NCBI GenBank assembly: GCA_913057225.1
Contig: CAJXNT010000007.1
Coordinates: 1 to 43,047, forward strand
Source: an uncultured Mycoplasmatota bacterium
GTDB lineage: Bacteria > Bacillota_I > Bacilli_A > Izemoplasmatales > Izemoplasmataceae
Direction: 5' to 3'
DNA: 43,047 nt
The notes under the pieces were generated by a model that saw only the letters and a list, made by a program, of their open reading frames with translations, was not told the origin of the DNA and did no database searches. Made by a program: the position numbers and the translations under genes. Below, piece by piece: positions 26,934-35,562 of the stretch; the first letter of the stretch is position 1, and every line of letters starts with the position of its first letter.

Positions 26934-27573
26934 CGAGAATCTCCTTTAAAAGCGTGGCTTTTTGAATCATAGCTTCGGGTTTTTTACCCGGTGGAATTTG
27001 CGTAAGTAACGTATTTAAAAAGGCGAGATCTTGTTCGAGTAAGGCCCGGTAAGCGGGGTCTTTTTTTTCGAGCAAATGCGTGCCAAATAACACATCTTTG
27101 TCACTTAAGGGCATGCATCCCTGTTTTAAAAGCAAAGAAATATAGGGAATGTCACGGTCCACGGTGATGATTTCATCGACGATCATCCACGGCAATAACT
27201 GAGTAAGTTTGCGGATGCTTGATATCTTATTGGTCGGCTGAAGGATGAGGGTTTGGACGTTTTTTAAATCGGCTTTCATCAGCATCGATTGAATCAAACT
27301 GCCACCGAGGCCCGCAATGGTGACCACGTCCACATCGTCTTTTAAGACCTCTAAGCCATCGCCTTTTAAGACGGTGATATCGGCTTCAAGTTCGGCGTCA
27401 ATGACATTCAGTTTCGCCACTTTCAAAGGGCCTTCTTTATTATCCGACGCATAGGCTTTTTGGATACTGCTGCGACGGATCGCATCGATGGGAAGTTTGG
27501 CATGATCGGTGCCCACATCGAGTAAGACTTCGTGCCCATCGATCCAAGGGAGTAAGGCGGATAACCGGTCCAT
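26920..27573 (-). CDS. trmK: tRNA (adenine-N1)-methyltransferase, A22
   Basis: 217 residues, SAM-dependent methyltransferase that makes m1A at position 22 of tRNAs. The SAM-binding start LLDVGTDHAKLPI (about 17-29) and ASDNKEGPLKVAKLN (about 41-55), plus VVTIAGLGGSLI (about 82-93) and LQPTNKISSIRKL, match the TrmK/YqfN family. It overlaps the rpoD stop by one base (TAATG) and nif3 by 14 bases, so it is translated in step with both. Confidence 0.92.
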   Translation of the reverse strand: MDRLSALLPWIDGHEVLLDVGTDHAKLPIDAIRRSSIQKAYASDNKEGPLKVAKLNVIDAELEADITVLKGDGLEVLKDDVDVVTIAGLGGSLIQSMLMKADLKNVQTLILQPTNKISSIRKLTQLLPWMIVDEIITVDRDIPYISLLLKQGCMPLSDKDVLFGTHLLEKKDPAYRALLEQDLAFLNTLLTQIPPGKKPEAMIQKATLLKEILDDWT

Positions 27574-28817
27574 TACCGACCGCTCATGAAGTCTTTGAGT
27601 TTCTTCGAGCGCGAGGGATGGCGCAGTTTTCTTAAGGCTTTGGCTTCAATCTGACGAATCCGCTCCCGGGTGACGCCAAATTCACGGCCGACTTCTTCCA
27701 ACGTTCGGGTGCGACCATCCAACAGGCCAAAGCGCATTCTGAGCACTTTTTCTTCCCGGTCGGTGAGGGTTTCTAAGACGTCGTCCAGTTCGCGTTTGAG
27801 CATTTCTTTGGAGGTGAATTCTAAGGGGGTTAAGGTGTCTTGATCGGGAATGAAATCCCCGAGCGTGGAATCTTCTTCTTCCCCCACGGGGTTTTCTAAG
27901 GAGATCGGTTCTTGCGCGACCTTTTGAATGATCTGGACTTTTTCGACGGTGATTTCCATGCGGGCCGCGACTTCTTCGGGGGTCGGTTCACGTCTGAGTT
28001 CTTGAATCAACTGACGTTGCGTCCGCACGAGTTTATTGATGGTTTCCACCATGTGCACGGGAATCCGGATGGTTCTCGCTTGATCGGCAATCGCCCGGGT
28101 GATGGCTTGGCGGATCCACCACGTCGCATAGGTCGAGAATTTAAAGCCTTTGGTGTGGTCAAATTTCCCAACGGCTTTCATCAAGCCCATGTTGCCTTCT
28201 TGGATGAGGTCTAAAAACTGCATGCCGCGCCCCACGTATTTTTTCGCGATGGAGACCACCAACCGGAGGTTGGCTTCGACGAGTTTAGAGCGGGCGAGAT
28301 CGCCTTTAAAGATGATTTCCCGGACGTGCATTTTATAGGCATCGTCCATTTCTTCACCGTTTAAGAGTTTTTCATCGTATTCGGCCCGAACTTCATCGCG
28401 AAGCGCAACGTCTTGCGCGAGTTGGAGTTCGCTGTCGGCATCCAAAAGTTCCACGCGGCCGATTTCTTTAAGATACATCCGCACGGGATCATCGACTTTG
28501 ATGGCGGCGGTATCTTCAAAGCTTTTGTCGAGTAAGAGTTCTTCTTCAATTTGCGCGGCGAAATTGAGATCCATTTCCATATCGTCATCATCGTCGTCAT
28601 CGACTTCCACATCGCCATCCTCGCCGTCTTTGACTTTGACATCCACGAGCTCTTTTTCACTGACGACATCGACGCCTTTGTCTTCTAAGGCGGAAATGAT
28701 CTCTTCAATTTTTTCTAAATCGCCTTTGGTGAGGGATTTTTCAATATCGGACACGGTGAGAAAGCTTTTGGCTTTGGCTTGCTCCACCAACATTTCGATG
28801 ATTTGATCAAATTCCAT
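27573..28817 (-). CDS. rpoD: Primary sigma factor SigA (RpoD)
   Basis: 414 residues, housekeeping sigma factor that directs RNA polymerase to the TTGACA/TATAAT promoters seen throughout this window. Order: N-terminal region 1.1-like domain (1-60), a long acidic tract (about 65-82), region 1.2 [14 protein letters not shown], region 2 ([19 protein letters not shown] and [17 protein letters not shown], promoter melting and -10), region 3, and region 4.2 [20 protein letters not shown] for the -35. AAGGAG precedes the start; the gene overlaps dnaG by 11 bases. The dnaG-rpoD pair is the classic macromolecular synthesis operon. Confidence 0.97.
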   Translation of the reverse strand: MEFDQIIEMLVEQAKAKSFLTVSDIEKSLTKGDLEKIEEIISALEDKGVDVVSEKELVDVKVKDGEDGDVEVDDDDDDDMEMDLNFAAQIEEELLLDKSFEDTAAIKVDDPVRMYLKEIGRVELLDADSELQLAQDVALRDEVRAEYDEKLLNGEEMDDAYKMHVREIIFKGDLARSKLVEANLRLVVSIAKKYVGRGMQFLDLIQEGNMGLMKAVGKFDHTKGFKFSTYATWWIRQAITRAIADQARTIRIPVHMVETINKLVRTQRQLIQELRREPTPEEVAARMEITVEKVQIIQKVAQEPISLENPVGEEEDSTLGDFIPDQDTLTPLEFTSKEMLKRELDDVLETLTDREEKVLRMRFGLLDGRTRTLEEVGREFGVTRERIRQIEAKALRKLRHPSRSKKLKDFMSGR

Positions 28818-30507
28818 GGGTTAACTCCTTTTTCAGTGCATCCATTTGTTCGCGCAGCTGCACTTTTTCATCCAAACTTTGAGCCTCTAAAAGCGCGGTT
28901 TTGAGGCGGGTCATTTTTTCTTTGAGGGTGAACTTTTTTAAGACATTCAGTAAGTCATCGAACTCATCGGCATTAAACGGGTAATGATCCATGTCGATGT
29001 TTTCGTCGAGGAATTGTTGTTGCGCTGGGCTCAAGCTGGCTTTAAACAGCGGATACACCAGACATGAGACGGGGTTTAAATCGTAGTGTTCAAAGATTTC
29101 AAATTGAATGTCACGGACCATCGGGTTAATGTACATGATATCTTGAAACTCACGCCGAAACCAGCGGGAATAAAACTCTTGATACAAAAAGTAATGCAAG
29201 ATTTGAATTTCCGCCTTTTTGTATTTGTCCATCACCGGGGTCGCATGCGGCACCACCGATGGGGTGGGTTTTTTGAGCCCATTAAAATCTTGGGTCAATA
29301 CCGCAATTCCGATGCCCGTGGCTTCGGACAACGTTTTTAGATAGAAGCTTTGAACGGTGAGGCTTTCTTTTTTTAAGACGGGGTAAAAGCTTTTTTTAAA
29401 GCGTTCAAACTCACCAATTTTTGAAAGATCATACGTTGCTTTCAGGCTTTCAAAGATAAAAGCCGTCGGGTCTTTGGCATTTTTAAGCGCCCTCTCTAAG
29501 CCCTGGGGGCCTGCTTCTAAAAGATACGAATCAAGGTCCGCACCCTCGGGCAGTTCCACCATGTGCACATCCAGGCCCGATAAGACCGGCAACATTTTTT
29601 CCGCGGCCGCCCGGCCGGCTTGATCGCCATCTAAGACCAGATAAAAGCGTTGGGTGAGGCGTGAGAGACTTTGAATGTGCGACTTGGATAGGGTCGTGCC
29701 CATGAGGCCGACGGTTTCCGAAAAGCCCATTTGGTGGGCCCTTAAGACGTCAAAGTAACCTTCAGTGATCAACACGCGGTTGGCTTTTTGAATGGCCGGT
29801 TTGGCTTCATACAAGCCATACAGCAGTTCGTTTTTCGCAAAGACCACGTTTTCGGCACTGTTTAAATATTTCGGATCCCCGTCTCCGAGCAAGCGCCCAG
29901 AAAACCCACGCACCATGCCGTGGATGTCTTTGATGGGAATCATTAAGCGGCCTGCGAAAAAATCAGTGGGCTTTGCCTCGCCCGTGACGAGGCCGGCATC
30001 GGAAAGTTCCGAAAGGAGAAATGATTTTTGAACGAGCGCGTTTAATAAATGATCGCGCCCTTTGAGGGCAATCCCCAAATCAAAGGCGTGAATCGTTTTT
30101 TCATCGATGTTTCGTGTGTTGAGGTATTCCAGGGCAGGTTCGCCTTTTTTCGAGTTGGTGAGTAAGACGTGATAGACATCTTTGGCGGCTTTTAAAGCAT
30201 CGAGCAACCGTTGATGGGGGCGTTCTTTCACTTGATACTCAAGCCCCGCCCGTTCGGCGAGAAGTTTGAGCGCTTCACTCCCTGAGATGCCTCTTGTTTC
30301 TTTTAAGAAGGTGATGGCGTTGCCTGAAGCTTTACAGCCAAAACAGTGATACAGTTGTTTGTCTTCAGACACGGAAAACGAGGGCGTTTTTTCATCATGA
30401 AACGGGCATAAACCGGTATGGTTTTTGCCCCGTTTTTCCAGTGCCACCGTTTCGCCGATGACATCTACGATATTTACTTGGGCTAAAATTTCATCGCGTG
30501 TGGCCAA
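28807..30507 (-). CDS. dnaG: DNA primase
   Basis: 566 residues, RNA primer synthesis for DNA replication. The CHC2 zinc-binding domain has Cys34, His37, Cys55 and Cys58; the TOPRIM domain shows [11 protein letters not shown] and [11 protein letters not shown] with acidic metal ligands; a C-terminal helicase-binding region follows. The start codon is TTG at 30507, chosen because AAGGTG, which overlaps the glyQS stop, sits 5 bases upstream and the product begins MATRDEIL. It is separated from glyQS by 4 bases. Confidence 0.96.
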   Translation of the reverse strand: MATRDEILAQVNIVDVIGETVALEKRGKNHTGLCPFHDEKTPSFSVSEDKQLYHCFGCKASGNAITFLKETRGISGSEALKLLAERAGLEYQVKERPHQRLLDALKAAKDVYHVLLTNSKKGEPALEYLNTRNIDEKTIHAFDLGIALKGRDHLLNALVQKSFLLSELSDAGLVTGEAKPTDFFAGRLMIPIKDIHGMVRGFSGRLLGDGDPKYLNSAENVVFAKNELLYGLYEAKPAIQKANRVLITEGYFDVLRAHQMGFSETVGLMGTTLSKSHIQSLSRLTQRFYLVLDGDQAGRAAAEKMLPVLSGLDVHMVELPEGADLDSYLLEAGPQGLERALKNAKDPTAFIFESLKATYDLSKIGEFERFKKSFYPVLKKESLTVQSFYLKTLSEATGIGIAVLTQDFNGLKKPTPSVVPHATPVMDKYKKAEIQILHYFLYQEFYSRWFRREFQDIMYINPMVRDIQFEIFEHYDLNPVSCLVYPLFKASLSPAQQQFLDENIDMDHYPFNADEFDDLLNVLKKFTLKEKMTRLKTALLEAQSLDEKVQLREQMDALKKELTHGI

Positions 30508-30511
30508 TCAT

Positions 30512-31876
30512 TCACCTTGTTAAGGCTTTCTTTAAATATGGGTTCAGTTCGTCTAAAGAAAGCGTGATTTGTTCCATGGAATCTCTAAGTCTGAGGGTGA
30601 CGGTGTTTTTTTCTAACGAATCATCATCGATGGTGACGCAATAGGGCGTCCCAATCGCATCTTGACGCCGGTAACGCCGGCCGATGGCGCCTGATTCATC
30701 GTATTGGACTCTAAATTCCCCGAGTAAGGCTTTAAAGACGTCTTCCGCCATCGCTTTATGCCGTTTTTTAATCAGCGGTAAGACGGCCACTTGCACGGGG
30801 GCGAGTTTGGGATGAATCCGAAGCAGCGTCCGGGTGTCGTTTTCCAAGGCTTCTTCTTCCAAGGCATCATGAAGCACCGCTAAGAATAAGCGTTCAATGC
30901 CTAAAGACGGTTCCACCACATAGGGAATGTATCGTTCATTGGTGATCGGGTCGATGTATTCTAAGTTGACGCCCGAATAGTCTTGATGTTGCTTAAGATC
31001 ATAATCGGTGCGACTGGCGAGTCCCCACAGTTCATCAAAGCCCCACGGAAACTCATACATCACATCGGTGGTCGCATTGGAATAATGCGAAAGTTTTTCT
31101 TCCGGGTGATCTTCGAATTTTAAATGCGTTTCATCGAGTCCAAGGTCTAATAAGAACTCTTTCATTTTCGCTTTGTACGACTCAAACCAATTTTTTTCTT
31201 CACCGGGGGCGCAGAAAAATTCGAGTTCGGCTTGTTCAAATTCACGGGTTCTAAAGATGAAGTTGCCGGGCGTGATTTCATTTCTAAAGCTTTTCCCAAT
31301 TTGAGCGATGCCAAACGGGACTTTTTGCCGGGACGTTCGTTGAATGTTTTTGAAGTTTAAAAAGATGCCTTGAGCGGTTTCCGGTCTTAAATAGATGGAT
31401 TGAGTGCTTTCTTCGGTGACACCAATGCCGGTTTTAAACATTAGGTTGAATTCACGGATCGGCGTAAAATCGTGTTTGCCACAGTTGGGACAGACGATTT
31501 GGTGCTCTTTAATCATGCCTTCTAAGGTCTCTTTGGAGAGCCCATCGGCCGAGAGCCCAAGGCCCGCCGATTCAATGAGATGATCGGCGCGGTGTCTGGT
31601 TTTACAGGATTTACAGTCAATCAAGGGATCGGAAAAGCCGCCGACATGCCCACTCGCTTCCCACGTTTTCGGATGCAGTAAAATGGCACTATCGAGGCCC
31701 ACCACGTGGGCATCTTGCGTGACAAACGTGTGCCACCAGAGATCTTTTAACGTGCGTTTTAACGTGACGCCTAAGGGACCAAAGTCCCACGTGTTGGAAA
31801 GGCCACCATAGATTTCGGATCCTTGGTAGATGAATCCATACGTTTTGGCGTAATTGACTAGGGCTTCTAAGGTCAT
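30512..31876 (-). CDS. glyQS: Glycyl-tRNA synthetase, single-chain type
   Basis: 454 residues, class II alpha2 glycyl-tRNA synthetase as found in Mollicutes, some Bacillota and eukaryotes, not the alpha2beta2 form. The start VNYAKTYGFIYQGSEIYGG and FGPLGVTLKRTLKDLWW, the motif-2 region FRNEITPGNFIFRTREFEQ and the motif-3 segment YVVEPSLGIERLFLA are clear. Two Cys pairs (DCKSCKTRH and CPNCGKHDF) mark the zinc insertion. It overlaps recO by 4 bases (ATGA). Confidence 0.97.
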   Translation of the reverse strand: MTLEALVNYAKTYGFIYQGSEIYGGLSNTWDFGPLGVTLKRTLKDLWWHTFVTQDAHVVGLDSAILLHPKTWEASGHVGGFSDPLIDCKSCKTRHRADHLIESAGLGLSADGLSKETLEGMIKEHQIVCPNCGKHDFTPIREFNLMFKTGIGVTEESTQSIYLRPETAQGIFLNFKNIQRTSRQKVPFGIAQIGKSFRNEITPGNFIFRTREFEQAELEFFCAPGEEKNWFESYKAKMKEFLLDLGLDETHLKFEDHPEEKLSHYSNATTDVMYEFPWGFDELWGLASRTDYDLKQHQDYSGVNLEYIDPITNERYIPYVVEPSLGIERLFLAVLHDALEEEALENDTRTLLRIHPKLAPVQVAVLPLIKKRHKAMAEDVFKALLGEFRVQYDESGAIGRRYRRQDAIGTPYCVTIDDDSLEKNTVTLRLRDSMEQITLSLDELNPYLKKALTR

Positions 31877-32583
31877 GGGGTCTCCTTTAAGTAGTTTTGA
31901 TACATCTGAAATGATCGAGCGTTAAAATCGAGGGCATCTTGATAGAGCGTTCGCACCAGCGCAAAGACTTGACGTTTAAACGTGAGATCTCTCGGACTGG
32001 CATGATAGTCCAGGGCATCGGCTTTCAGCCACGCCGTTAACTGTTCATGCCACGCCTGATCGCTTGCATTCGCACCATGGGCTACACATAAAGTTTGGTG
32101 GTTTTTTAAATCAAAGCCTAAGCCGTCTTGCGCGCCGCAGATGTGACAGGCGCCTAGTTTTAAGCCAAAGCCTAAAAAGTAAAGGACTTTCAGCATAAAC
32201 ATCGCCAGAAAATCAAACCCATCTTCAGCGTGTTCAATGCCTTCGAAGGTTTTCACCAGCAGGGAAAACAGTTTTGGATGGTCGTCATCATCGGTGACGT
32301 TTTTGAGAATGGTCTCGCCGATGATGTGCGGCAAGAGCGTTTTTTCATAGTTGGCTTTGGTGTTTGGATAATGCGCGACGAGTTTCACGCTTTTTAACGT
32401 CGGTAAGGCTTTATCCGAAAGCTCAATGTCCAGGAGCTTAAAGGGATCGGCCGCGAGTTTTAAAGGACTGTTCATTTTCAAGACCCCGCGGGCCACCGCG
32501 CTTTTTAAGCCATAGGGCGTATACGCATAGATGAGCTTGGCGTTTTCTTGATAGGGAATCGTCCTTAAAATGATCGCTCTCAC
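31873..32583 (-). CDS. recO: DNA repair protein RecO
   Basis: 236 residues. RecO helps RecA load at gaps in the RecFOR pathway. The N-terminal OB-fold begins RAIILRTIPYQENAKLI; the C-terminal helical part contains the zinc motif ACHICGAQDG...LCVAHG (about 144-168). The start is GTG at 32583, whose GTGA overlaps the era stop; GGGAG lies 7 bases upstream. The recO-era pairing is typical of Firmicutes and Mollicutes. Confidence 0.94.
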   Translation of the reverse strand: MRAIILRTIPYQENAKLIYAYTPYGLKSAVARGVLKMNSPLKLAADPFKLLDIELSDKALPTLKSVKLVAHYPNTKANYEKTLLPHIIGETILKNVTDDDDHPKLFSLLVKTFEGIEHAEDGFDFLAMFMLKVLYFLGFGLKLGACHICGAQDGLGFDLKNHQTLCVAHGANASDQAWHEQLTAWLKADALDYHASPRDLTFKRQVFALVRTLYQDALDFNARSFQMYQNYLKETP

Positions 32584-33473
32584 TCAAAGTCTCCCGCAAA
32601 CACTTGATTTAACGTGGCCGTTTTAAACCGCCAGTCGGGGATGACTTTGACGTGGAGGTCTAAAAAGAGTTTTTCACCCAATAAAGGTTTCAGTTCCAGG
32701 CGGGCTTGACGGCCAATCTTTTTAATCAGTGCGCCGCCTTTGCCGATGATGATGCCTTTTTGCGATTTCTTTTCAACAACAATGTTCGCGTAGACTTCCA
32801 ACAAGTTATCCTCCGCCCGGTCGATCCGTTCAATTTCCACAAAGACCGAATGGGGCACTTCTTGTTGGGTGAGATTGAGAATTTTTTCGCGGATGAGTTC
32901 GGCCATTAAAAACCGTTTGGACCGTGTGGTCTTCATGGCTTCAGGGTAATAGAGGATGCCTTCATCGAGGAGGTCAAAGACGTCTTCAATGAGTTGGTCG
33001 GTGTAGATCTTGTCTTTGGCCGAGATTGCGACGACTTTATGAAAATCATAGCGCGCTTTGTATTTGGCGATGTGCGCTTCTAAGCGGTCCAAGTCGTGCG
33101 CCAGGTCCAATTTATTCATGACGAGGATGACGGGGGTCTTTAAAGCCTTGAAACTTTCGATGATGGATGCATCGACATCATCAAAGGGTTCCACCGCGTT
33201 CACCATATATAAAATACCATCCATGTCGGCAAAACTCTTTTTGGCAATTTGCACGAGTTTTTCACCGAGGGGATGTTTGGGCTCGTGAATGCCTGGGGTA
33301 TCGACAAAGATGATTTGGCCTTGATCGCTGTGATAGATGCCTTCTAAGCGGTAGCGCGTGGTTTGCGGTTTCGATGAGGTGATGGCAATTTTTTCATTGA
33401 GCACCGCATTGAGAAACGTTGATTTTCCGACATTGGGCTTGCCAATGATGGAGACAAAGCCACTTTTAGGCAT
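32580..33473 (-). CDS. era: GTPase Era
   Basis: 297 residues, 16S rRNA-binding GTPase required for 30S assembly. G1 GKPNVGKST (11-19), G3 DTPGIHEP (about 58-65), G4 MNKLD (about 119-123), and the C-terminal KH domain with IIIGKGGALIKKIGRQARLEL (RNA binding) are all in place. It shares one base with the cdd stop (TAATG) and four with recO. Neighbours ybeY, cdd and recO are the usual Firmicutes order. Confidence 0.97.
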   Translation of the reverse strand: MPKSGFVSIIGKPNVGKSTFLNAVLNEKIAITSSKPQTTRYRLEGIYHSDQGQIIFVDTPGIHEPKHPLGEKLVQIAKKSFADMDGILYMVNAVEPFDDVDASIIESFKALKTPVILVMNKLDLAHDLDRLEAHIAKYKARYDFHKVVAISAKDKIYTDQLIEDVFDLLDEGILYYPEAMKTTRSKRFLMAELIREKILNLTQQEVPHSVFVEIERIDRAEDNLLEVYANIVVEKKSQKGIIIGKGGALIKKIGRQARLELKPLLGEKLFLDLHVKVIPDWRFKTATLNQVFAGDFE

Positions 33474-33862
33474 TATAAATCATCCGGAGAAAAGCCTTTA
33501 GGGAGAAGTGCATCGTTGGTGAAGGTTTCGGTTCCAGCTTTGGAATGCATGTAGATGGGCACATCCAATGGCATCAGTTCACGCATGACTTGCCGGCACG
33601 CCCCGCACGGGGACACGAGATGGTCTTGCGGGGTGGCAATGGCCATCGCTTGAATGGCTTCTTTTTTCACCCCTACGCTGATCGCGTGAAATAAGCACGT
33701 ACGCTCAGCACACATGGAAAGCCCATAGGAGGCATTTTCCACGTTGGCCCCGGTCATGATGGTGCCATCATCCAGTAAGATGGCCGCCCCGACGGGGAAT
33801 TTAGAATAAGGGACGTATGCATGTTCGTAGGCCTTGATGGCCGCATCAATGAGTGGTTTCAT
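33473..33862 (-). CDS. cdd: Cytidine deaminase
   Basis: 129 residues, the normal length of homotetrameric bacterial Cdd, which deaminates cytidine and deoxycytidine in pyrimidine salvage. The zinc site is CAERTC (His replaced by Cys, catalytic Glu, about 51-56) and PCGACRQVM (about 86-94), so all three Cys ligands and the catalytic Glu are present. VPYSKFPVGAAIL is the substrate-binding N-terminal loop. It overlaps ybeY and era by one base each (TAATG). Confidence 0.96.
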   Translation of the reverse strand: MKPLIDAAIKAYEHAYVPYSKFPVGAAILLDDGTIMTGANVENASYGLSMCAERTCLFHAISVGVKKEAIQAMAIATPQDHLVSPCGACRQVMRELMPLDVPIYMHSKAGTETFTNDALLPKGFSPDDL

Positions 33863-34278
33863 TATGACCTCGGCAATTCAGCGCTTAAAAGAATCGCTTC
33901 TTGTTTTTCTGTCATGAGACTCAGTTCTTCTTCGGTGTCGTGGGTATACCCGATGCAATGAAGCAAGCCATGCACCGTTAAGAATCCCACTTCGCGTTCT
34001 AAAGAGTGGCCAAGGGATTCCGCCTGGGCTTGGGCTTTATTTAAAGAAATAAAGACATCGCCAATTTCACCTTCTAAGCCTGAAGGGAAACTCAAGACGT
34101 CGGTGGTGGCATCTTTGCCGGCAAAGGTACGGTTCACGTCTTGCATTTTCGCATCATCGACAATGATGACGTTTAAAACATCGGACTCTGAGAGCTTTAA
34201 CGTTTCAAACGCCACCGATACTACCTTTTGAATGGTGGGTTCTAAGGCCGTGTCCATGTGGTTGTGAAAATTAAGCAT
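33862..34278 (-). CDS. ybeY: Endoribonuclease YbeY, 16S rRNA maturation
   Basis: 138 residues, metalloprotein that takes part in 16S rRNA 3' end processing and ribosome quality control. The zinc motif HGLLHCIGYTH (about 105-115) supplies three His ligands; TDVLSFP (about 59-65) is the other conserved strand. It overlaps phoH by 8 bases and cdd by one. phoH-ybeY is a very widely kept gene pair. Confidence 0.95.
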   Translation of the reverse strand: MLNFHNHMDTALEPTIQKVVSVAFETLKLSESDVLNVIIVDDAKMQDVNRTFAGKDATTDVLSFPSGLEGEIGDVFISLNKAQAQAESLGHSLEREVGFLTVHGLLHCIGYTHDTEEELSLMTEKQEAILLSAELPRS

Positions 34279-35194
34279 CGTAACGCTCCAAAATGACTTG
34301 AATCAAGGGGTGCCGGATGACATCAAAGCGGTCAAAGGTATGGATCGCGATGTCATGAATGCCTTTTAAAAGGTCGGTGGCATGCACCATGCCACTGCTG
34401 ACGTTTTTCGGTAAATCCGTTTGCGTGACATCGCCCGTGACGACCATTTTGGAATCCACCCCCATCCGGGTGAGGAAAAGTTTCATTTGGCCTTGGGTCG
34501 TATTTTGCGCTTCGTCTAAAATGACGTAGGCGCCTTCTAGCGTGCGCCCGCGCATGTAAGCTAGAGGTGCAATTTCGATGATGCCTTTATCGATGTATTC
34601 TTCGACGGTGGCCCGGCCCAAGGCATCATAAAGGGCGTCATAAAGCGGTCTTAAATAGGGGTCAATCTTTTCTCTTAAATCGCCCGGCAAAAAGCCTAAG
34701 TTTTCGCCGGCTTCCACCGCCGGGCGCGTCAGTAAGATCTTTTTGACGTTGCCTTTTTTGAGTTCGGCCACGGCATGCATGACTGCGAGGTAGGTTTTTC
34801 CCGTGCCTGCGGGGCCCATGCCAAAAACCAACGTGTTATGTTTAAGTTTATTTAAGTAATCATTTTGGGAAAAGGTGAGCGGGACAATCGGCTTACCTTC
34901 CGTGGTATGAAGGATCGCTTTACGGGATTCGTAAAAATCCAAAATATCGGGGGTTTTGGCGTGTTTGACGAGTTCATTGAGATACAAATAGTCACGGTCT
35001 TTGAGCGGAATCCCCGCCGAAAGAAGCGTGACAATGACATCAAAGAGATGCTCTAAGGGTTTGATGGCGGTGGCTTTGTCTATATAAATGGCGCCATCTT
35101 TCGCCCGAATCGGCGTGTCAAATAGGCGCTCATAGAGTTTGATGTGTTTATCGTGGGGCCCTAAAATCTGTTGGTAAATGGCCGGTGAGGGCAT
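34271..35194 (-). CDS. phoH: PhoH-family ATPase (PhoL-like)
   Basis: 307 residues from the ATG at 35194. Cytoplasmic P-loop NTPase of the PhoH/PhoL family, thought to act in RNA metabolism with YbeY. Walker A GPAGTGKT (about 128-135) and Walker B AYVILDEAQNTT (about 222-233) are intact; RPAVEAGENLGFLPGD is the conserved middle. The ATG at 35194 has no ribosome site in range, but AGGAGG (35222-35227) lies 6 bases before an in-frame CTG at 35215, which would add the seven residues (M)QKLNVR. First gene of the ten-gene operon. Confidence 0.95.
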   Translation of the reverse strand: MPSPAIYQQILGPHDKHIKLYERLFDTPIRAKDGAIYIDKATAIKPLEHLFDVIVTLLSAGIPLKDRDYLYLNELVKHAKTPDILDFYESRKAILHTTEGKPIVPLTFSQNDYLNKLKHNTLVFGMGPAGTGKTYLAVMHAVAELKKGNVKKILLTRPAVEAGENLGFLPGDLREKIDPYLRPLYDALYDALGRATVEEYIDKGIIEIAPLAYMRGRTLEGAYVILDEAQNTTQGQMKLFLTRMGVDSKMVVTGDVTQTDLPKNVSSGMVHATDLLKGIHDIAIHTFDRFDVIRHPLIQVILERYDA

Positions 35195-35221
35195 GCGAAC
35201 ATTCAGTTTTTGCAGAGCGAG

Positions 35222-35227
35222 CCTCCT
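35222..35227 (-). promoter_or_regulatory. AGGAGG ribosome binding site that may select a CTG start
   Basis: Full-consensus AGGAGG on the minus strand, 6 bases before the in-frame CTG at 35213-35215 and 27 bases before the first in-frame ATG of phoH. No other start codon in the phoH frame lies at a workable distance. Confidence 0.7.
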
Positions 35228-35245
35228 AGGCGTTTATTTGGCTTT

Positions 35246-35254
35246 ATTATAGCA
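35246..35254 (-). promoter_or_regulatory. Extended -10 promoter of phoH operon
   Basis: TGCTATAAT, with TATAAT at 35246-35251, about 31 bases before the possible CTG start. No consensus -35 is visible. This appears to be the main promoter for the ten genes from phoH to nif3. Confidence 0.65.
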
Positions 35255-35286
35255 TAGCCCCCCCTGGGAAAGGGGACTATGGGATG

Positions 35287-35312
35287 AAAAAAAAAGGGTG
35301 ATTTTCATCACC
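35287..35312 (-). terminator. Intrinsic terminator of rpsU
   Basis: GGTGA, loop TGAAAA, TCACC, then a run of nine T on the minus strand; the rpsU TGA stop is part of the hairpin. Confidence 0.88.
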
Positions 35313-35481
35313 GTTTTTTCTTTGCGCGTTTTGCTTTTTTAATCTTCTTAGCCACACTGGGTTTTACGTAGTATTCACGACGACGAGCTTCAGCAAGAGC
35401 GCCTGATCGGTTGACGTCACGCTTAAAACGCTTGAGTGCATCTTCCAGCGACTCATTATTGCGTACGACGGTTTTAGCCAT
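35308..35481 (-). CDS. rpsU: 30S ribosomal protein S21
   Basis: 57 residues, the usual length. It begins [20 protein letters not shown] and continues [21 protein letters not shown], the S21 signature, with a Lys/Arg-rich C-terminal tail [14 protein letters not shown]21 is a small basic protein of the 30S platform that assists initiation. GGGAG lies about 9 bases before the ATG. It has its own promoter and terminator between the dnaJ and phoH operons. Confidence 0.96.
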   Translation of the reverse strand: MAKTVVRNNESLEDALKRFKRDVNRSGALAEARRREYYVKPSVAKKIKKAKRAKKKR

Positions 35482-35517
35482 TAGGTATCACTCCCTTCAC
35501 TCGTAAATTCGCTTATT

Positions 35518-35546
35518 AGTGTACCAAACCTCTTAGGGTTTGTAAA
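35518..35546 (-). promoter_or_regulatory. Promoter of rpsU
   Basis: TTTACA (35541-35546), 17-base spacer, TACACT (35518-35523) on the minus strand, 36 bases before the start codon. The spacer holds an inverted repeat AAACC-N6-GGTTT (35526-35541). Confidence 0.75.
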
Positions 35547-35562
35547 GGCACGCTTCACCCAT

